Shown piece by piece: positions 14,194-14,793 of a stretch of DNA of 14,793 nt. The stretch covers positions 1 through 14,793 of the forward strand of contig CAZLVY010000054.1 in the NCBI GenBank assembly GCA_964563125.1. Direction: 5' to 3'. Under the pieces are notes generated by a model. That model was given only the letters and a program-made list of their open reading frames with translations. It did not search any database and was not told the DNA's origin. Made by a program: the position numbers and the translations under genes. This stretch comes from UBA1368 sp964563125 (GTDB lineage: Bacteria > Bacillota > Syntrophomonadia > Syntrophomonadales > Syntrophomonadaceae). Position 1 is the first letter of the stretch, and every line of letters starts with the position of its first letter.

Positions 14194-14793
14194 CTAAGCG
14201 CCGGTACGCTCCAGCAAGCGTTCCCATTTTTGATTTACATAGTCCTGAGCTTCTTCAATCATCCACTCATTGCCTTCTAGGAACATATGCTTAAATCTTC
14301 CCTGAGGGCGGAGAAAGTCTTCCACGGGCAGCTTTTTCTTCGGTGTATAGCTCAGATGCCACACTCCCTCCTCTACTTCGTAAAGGGGCCATACGCAGGT
14401 ATCCACCGCCAGCTTAGTAATTTCCGCAAGTTTGGCCATGGGGTAGTCCCAACCTCTGGGACAGGGGGACAATATGTTCAAAAAGCAAGGGCCTTCCGTA
14501 TAAATAGCTTTATTAGACTTGGTGTGCAGATCCCTAAAATTGCCTATAGGGGCAGTCTGAGCTACGTAAGGGATATTATGAGCAACCAAAATCTCAGTCA
14601 GGTCCTTTTTATTTTGTTTCTTTCCCTGTATAACAGAGCCTACAGGCGTGGTAGTCGTGCGGGCAAAACCAGGCGTTGAAGATGAGCGTTGGATTCCGGT
14701 ATTCATGTAAGCCTCATTGTCATAGCAGACGTAAACCATGTCATGACCTCGTTCCATAGCGCCTGAAAGAGATTGAAAACCTATATCATAGGT
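14194..14793 (-). CDS. porB: pyruvate:ferredoxin oxidoreductase, beta subunit (5' end outside window)
   Basis: The gene runs off the right edge; the visible 199 residues are its C-terminal part, and the frame stays open to the last base. It starts in the window with TYDIGFQSLSGAMERGHD, the stretch just after the GDGG thiamine-diphosphate motif, then YDNEAYMNTGIQRS, which binds the cofactor in pyruvate-type enzymes. SPCPRGW carries the expected late cluster cysteine, and the tail has the usual WPLYEVEEG and DFLRPQGRFKH. This pyruvate-type wording differs from korB at 1136-1885, so the window holds two distinct enzymes. Catalytic role: pyruvate to acetyl-CoA and CO2 with ferredoxin, or the reverse. 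The 2-oxoisovalerate enzyme is a less likely alternative. Alpha, gamma and delta genes are presumably beyond the edge. Confidence 0.9.
   Translation of the reverse strand, partial: TYDIGFQSLSGAMERGHDMVYVCYDNEAYMNTGIQRSSSTPGFARTTTTPVGSVIQGKKQNKKDLTEILVAHNIPYVAQTAPIGNFRDLHTKSNKAIYTEGPCFLNILSPCPRGWDYPMAKLAEITKLAVDTCVWPLYEVEEGVWHLSYTPKKKLPVEDFLRPQGRFKHMFLEGNEWMIEEAQDYVNQKWERLLERTGA

Noticed and set aside
1..14793. CRISPR arrays, insertion sequences, phage genes
   Set aside because: No regularly spaced repeats, transposase, integrase or phage-like reading frames were seen anywhere in the window.

Overview
The window looks like chromosomal DNA of a low-GC, anaerobic, spore-forming Firmicute. A fatty-acid-oxidising clostridium of the Syntrophomonas type fits best, but this is inference. 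The evidence is: the Firmicute order SRP RNA - dnaX - ybaB - recR - yaaL - bofA, including the sporulation gene bofA; two different ferredoxin-dependent 2-oxoacid oxidoreductases, typical of strict anaerobes; a long/very-long-chain acyl-CoA synthetase; and strong AGGAGG ribosome binding sites with many non-ATG starts.

Layout, left to right. Positions 1-286 hold no gene. They contain a good leftward promoter for a gene outside the window and the terminator of the next operon. Positions 287-3706 (minus) are a 2-oxoacid:ferredoxin oxidoreductase operon read P-loop ATPase - korA - korB - korC - korD. It has a clear sigma-A promoter (3752-3780), and the ATPase apparently starts at CTG. Positions 3890-7032 (minus) are the housekeeping operon dnaX - ybaB - recR - yaaL - bofA, closed by a terminator. 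Positions 7129-7555 (minus) hold the large SRP RNA with its terminator, promoter and a tRNA-like leader. Positions 7716-9500 are the only plus-strand gene, a FATP-type acyl-CoA synthetase. It ends at a very long hairpin shared with the convergent xpt. Positions 9571-10672 (minus) encode a PaaI-type thioesterase and xanthine phosphoribosyltransferase. Positions 10819-12883 (minus) encode a soluble three-PAS histidine kinase that resembles sporulation phosphorelay kinases. Positions 13019-14793 (minus) hold the 3' end of a pyruvate:ferredoxin oxidoreductase beta gene, a CobL-like (CbiE/CbiT) protein with damaged SAM-binding sites, a decayed tRNA-Ser-like sequence and a terminator. Sampled sequence in this last block is richer in GC than its neighbour.

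How the genes fit together: the two oxidoreductases interconvert CoA thioesters and 2-oxoacids using ferredoxin. The acyl-CoA synthetase activates fatty acids and the thioesterase may release or proofread acyl-CoAs. DnaX, YbaB, RecR and SRP RNA are replication, repair and secretion housekeeping; BofA and perhaps the kinase belong to sporulation. The most unusual items are the degenerate CobL-like protein beside porB, the CTG start, the tRNA-Ser-like relics, and the matching terminators that flank the histidine kinase.
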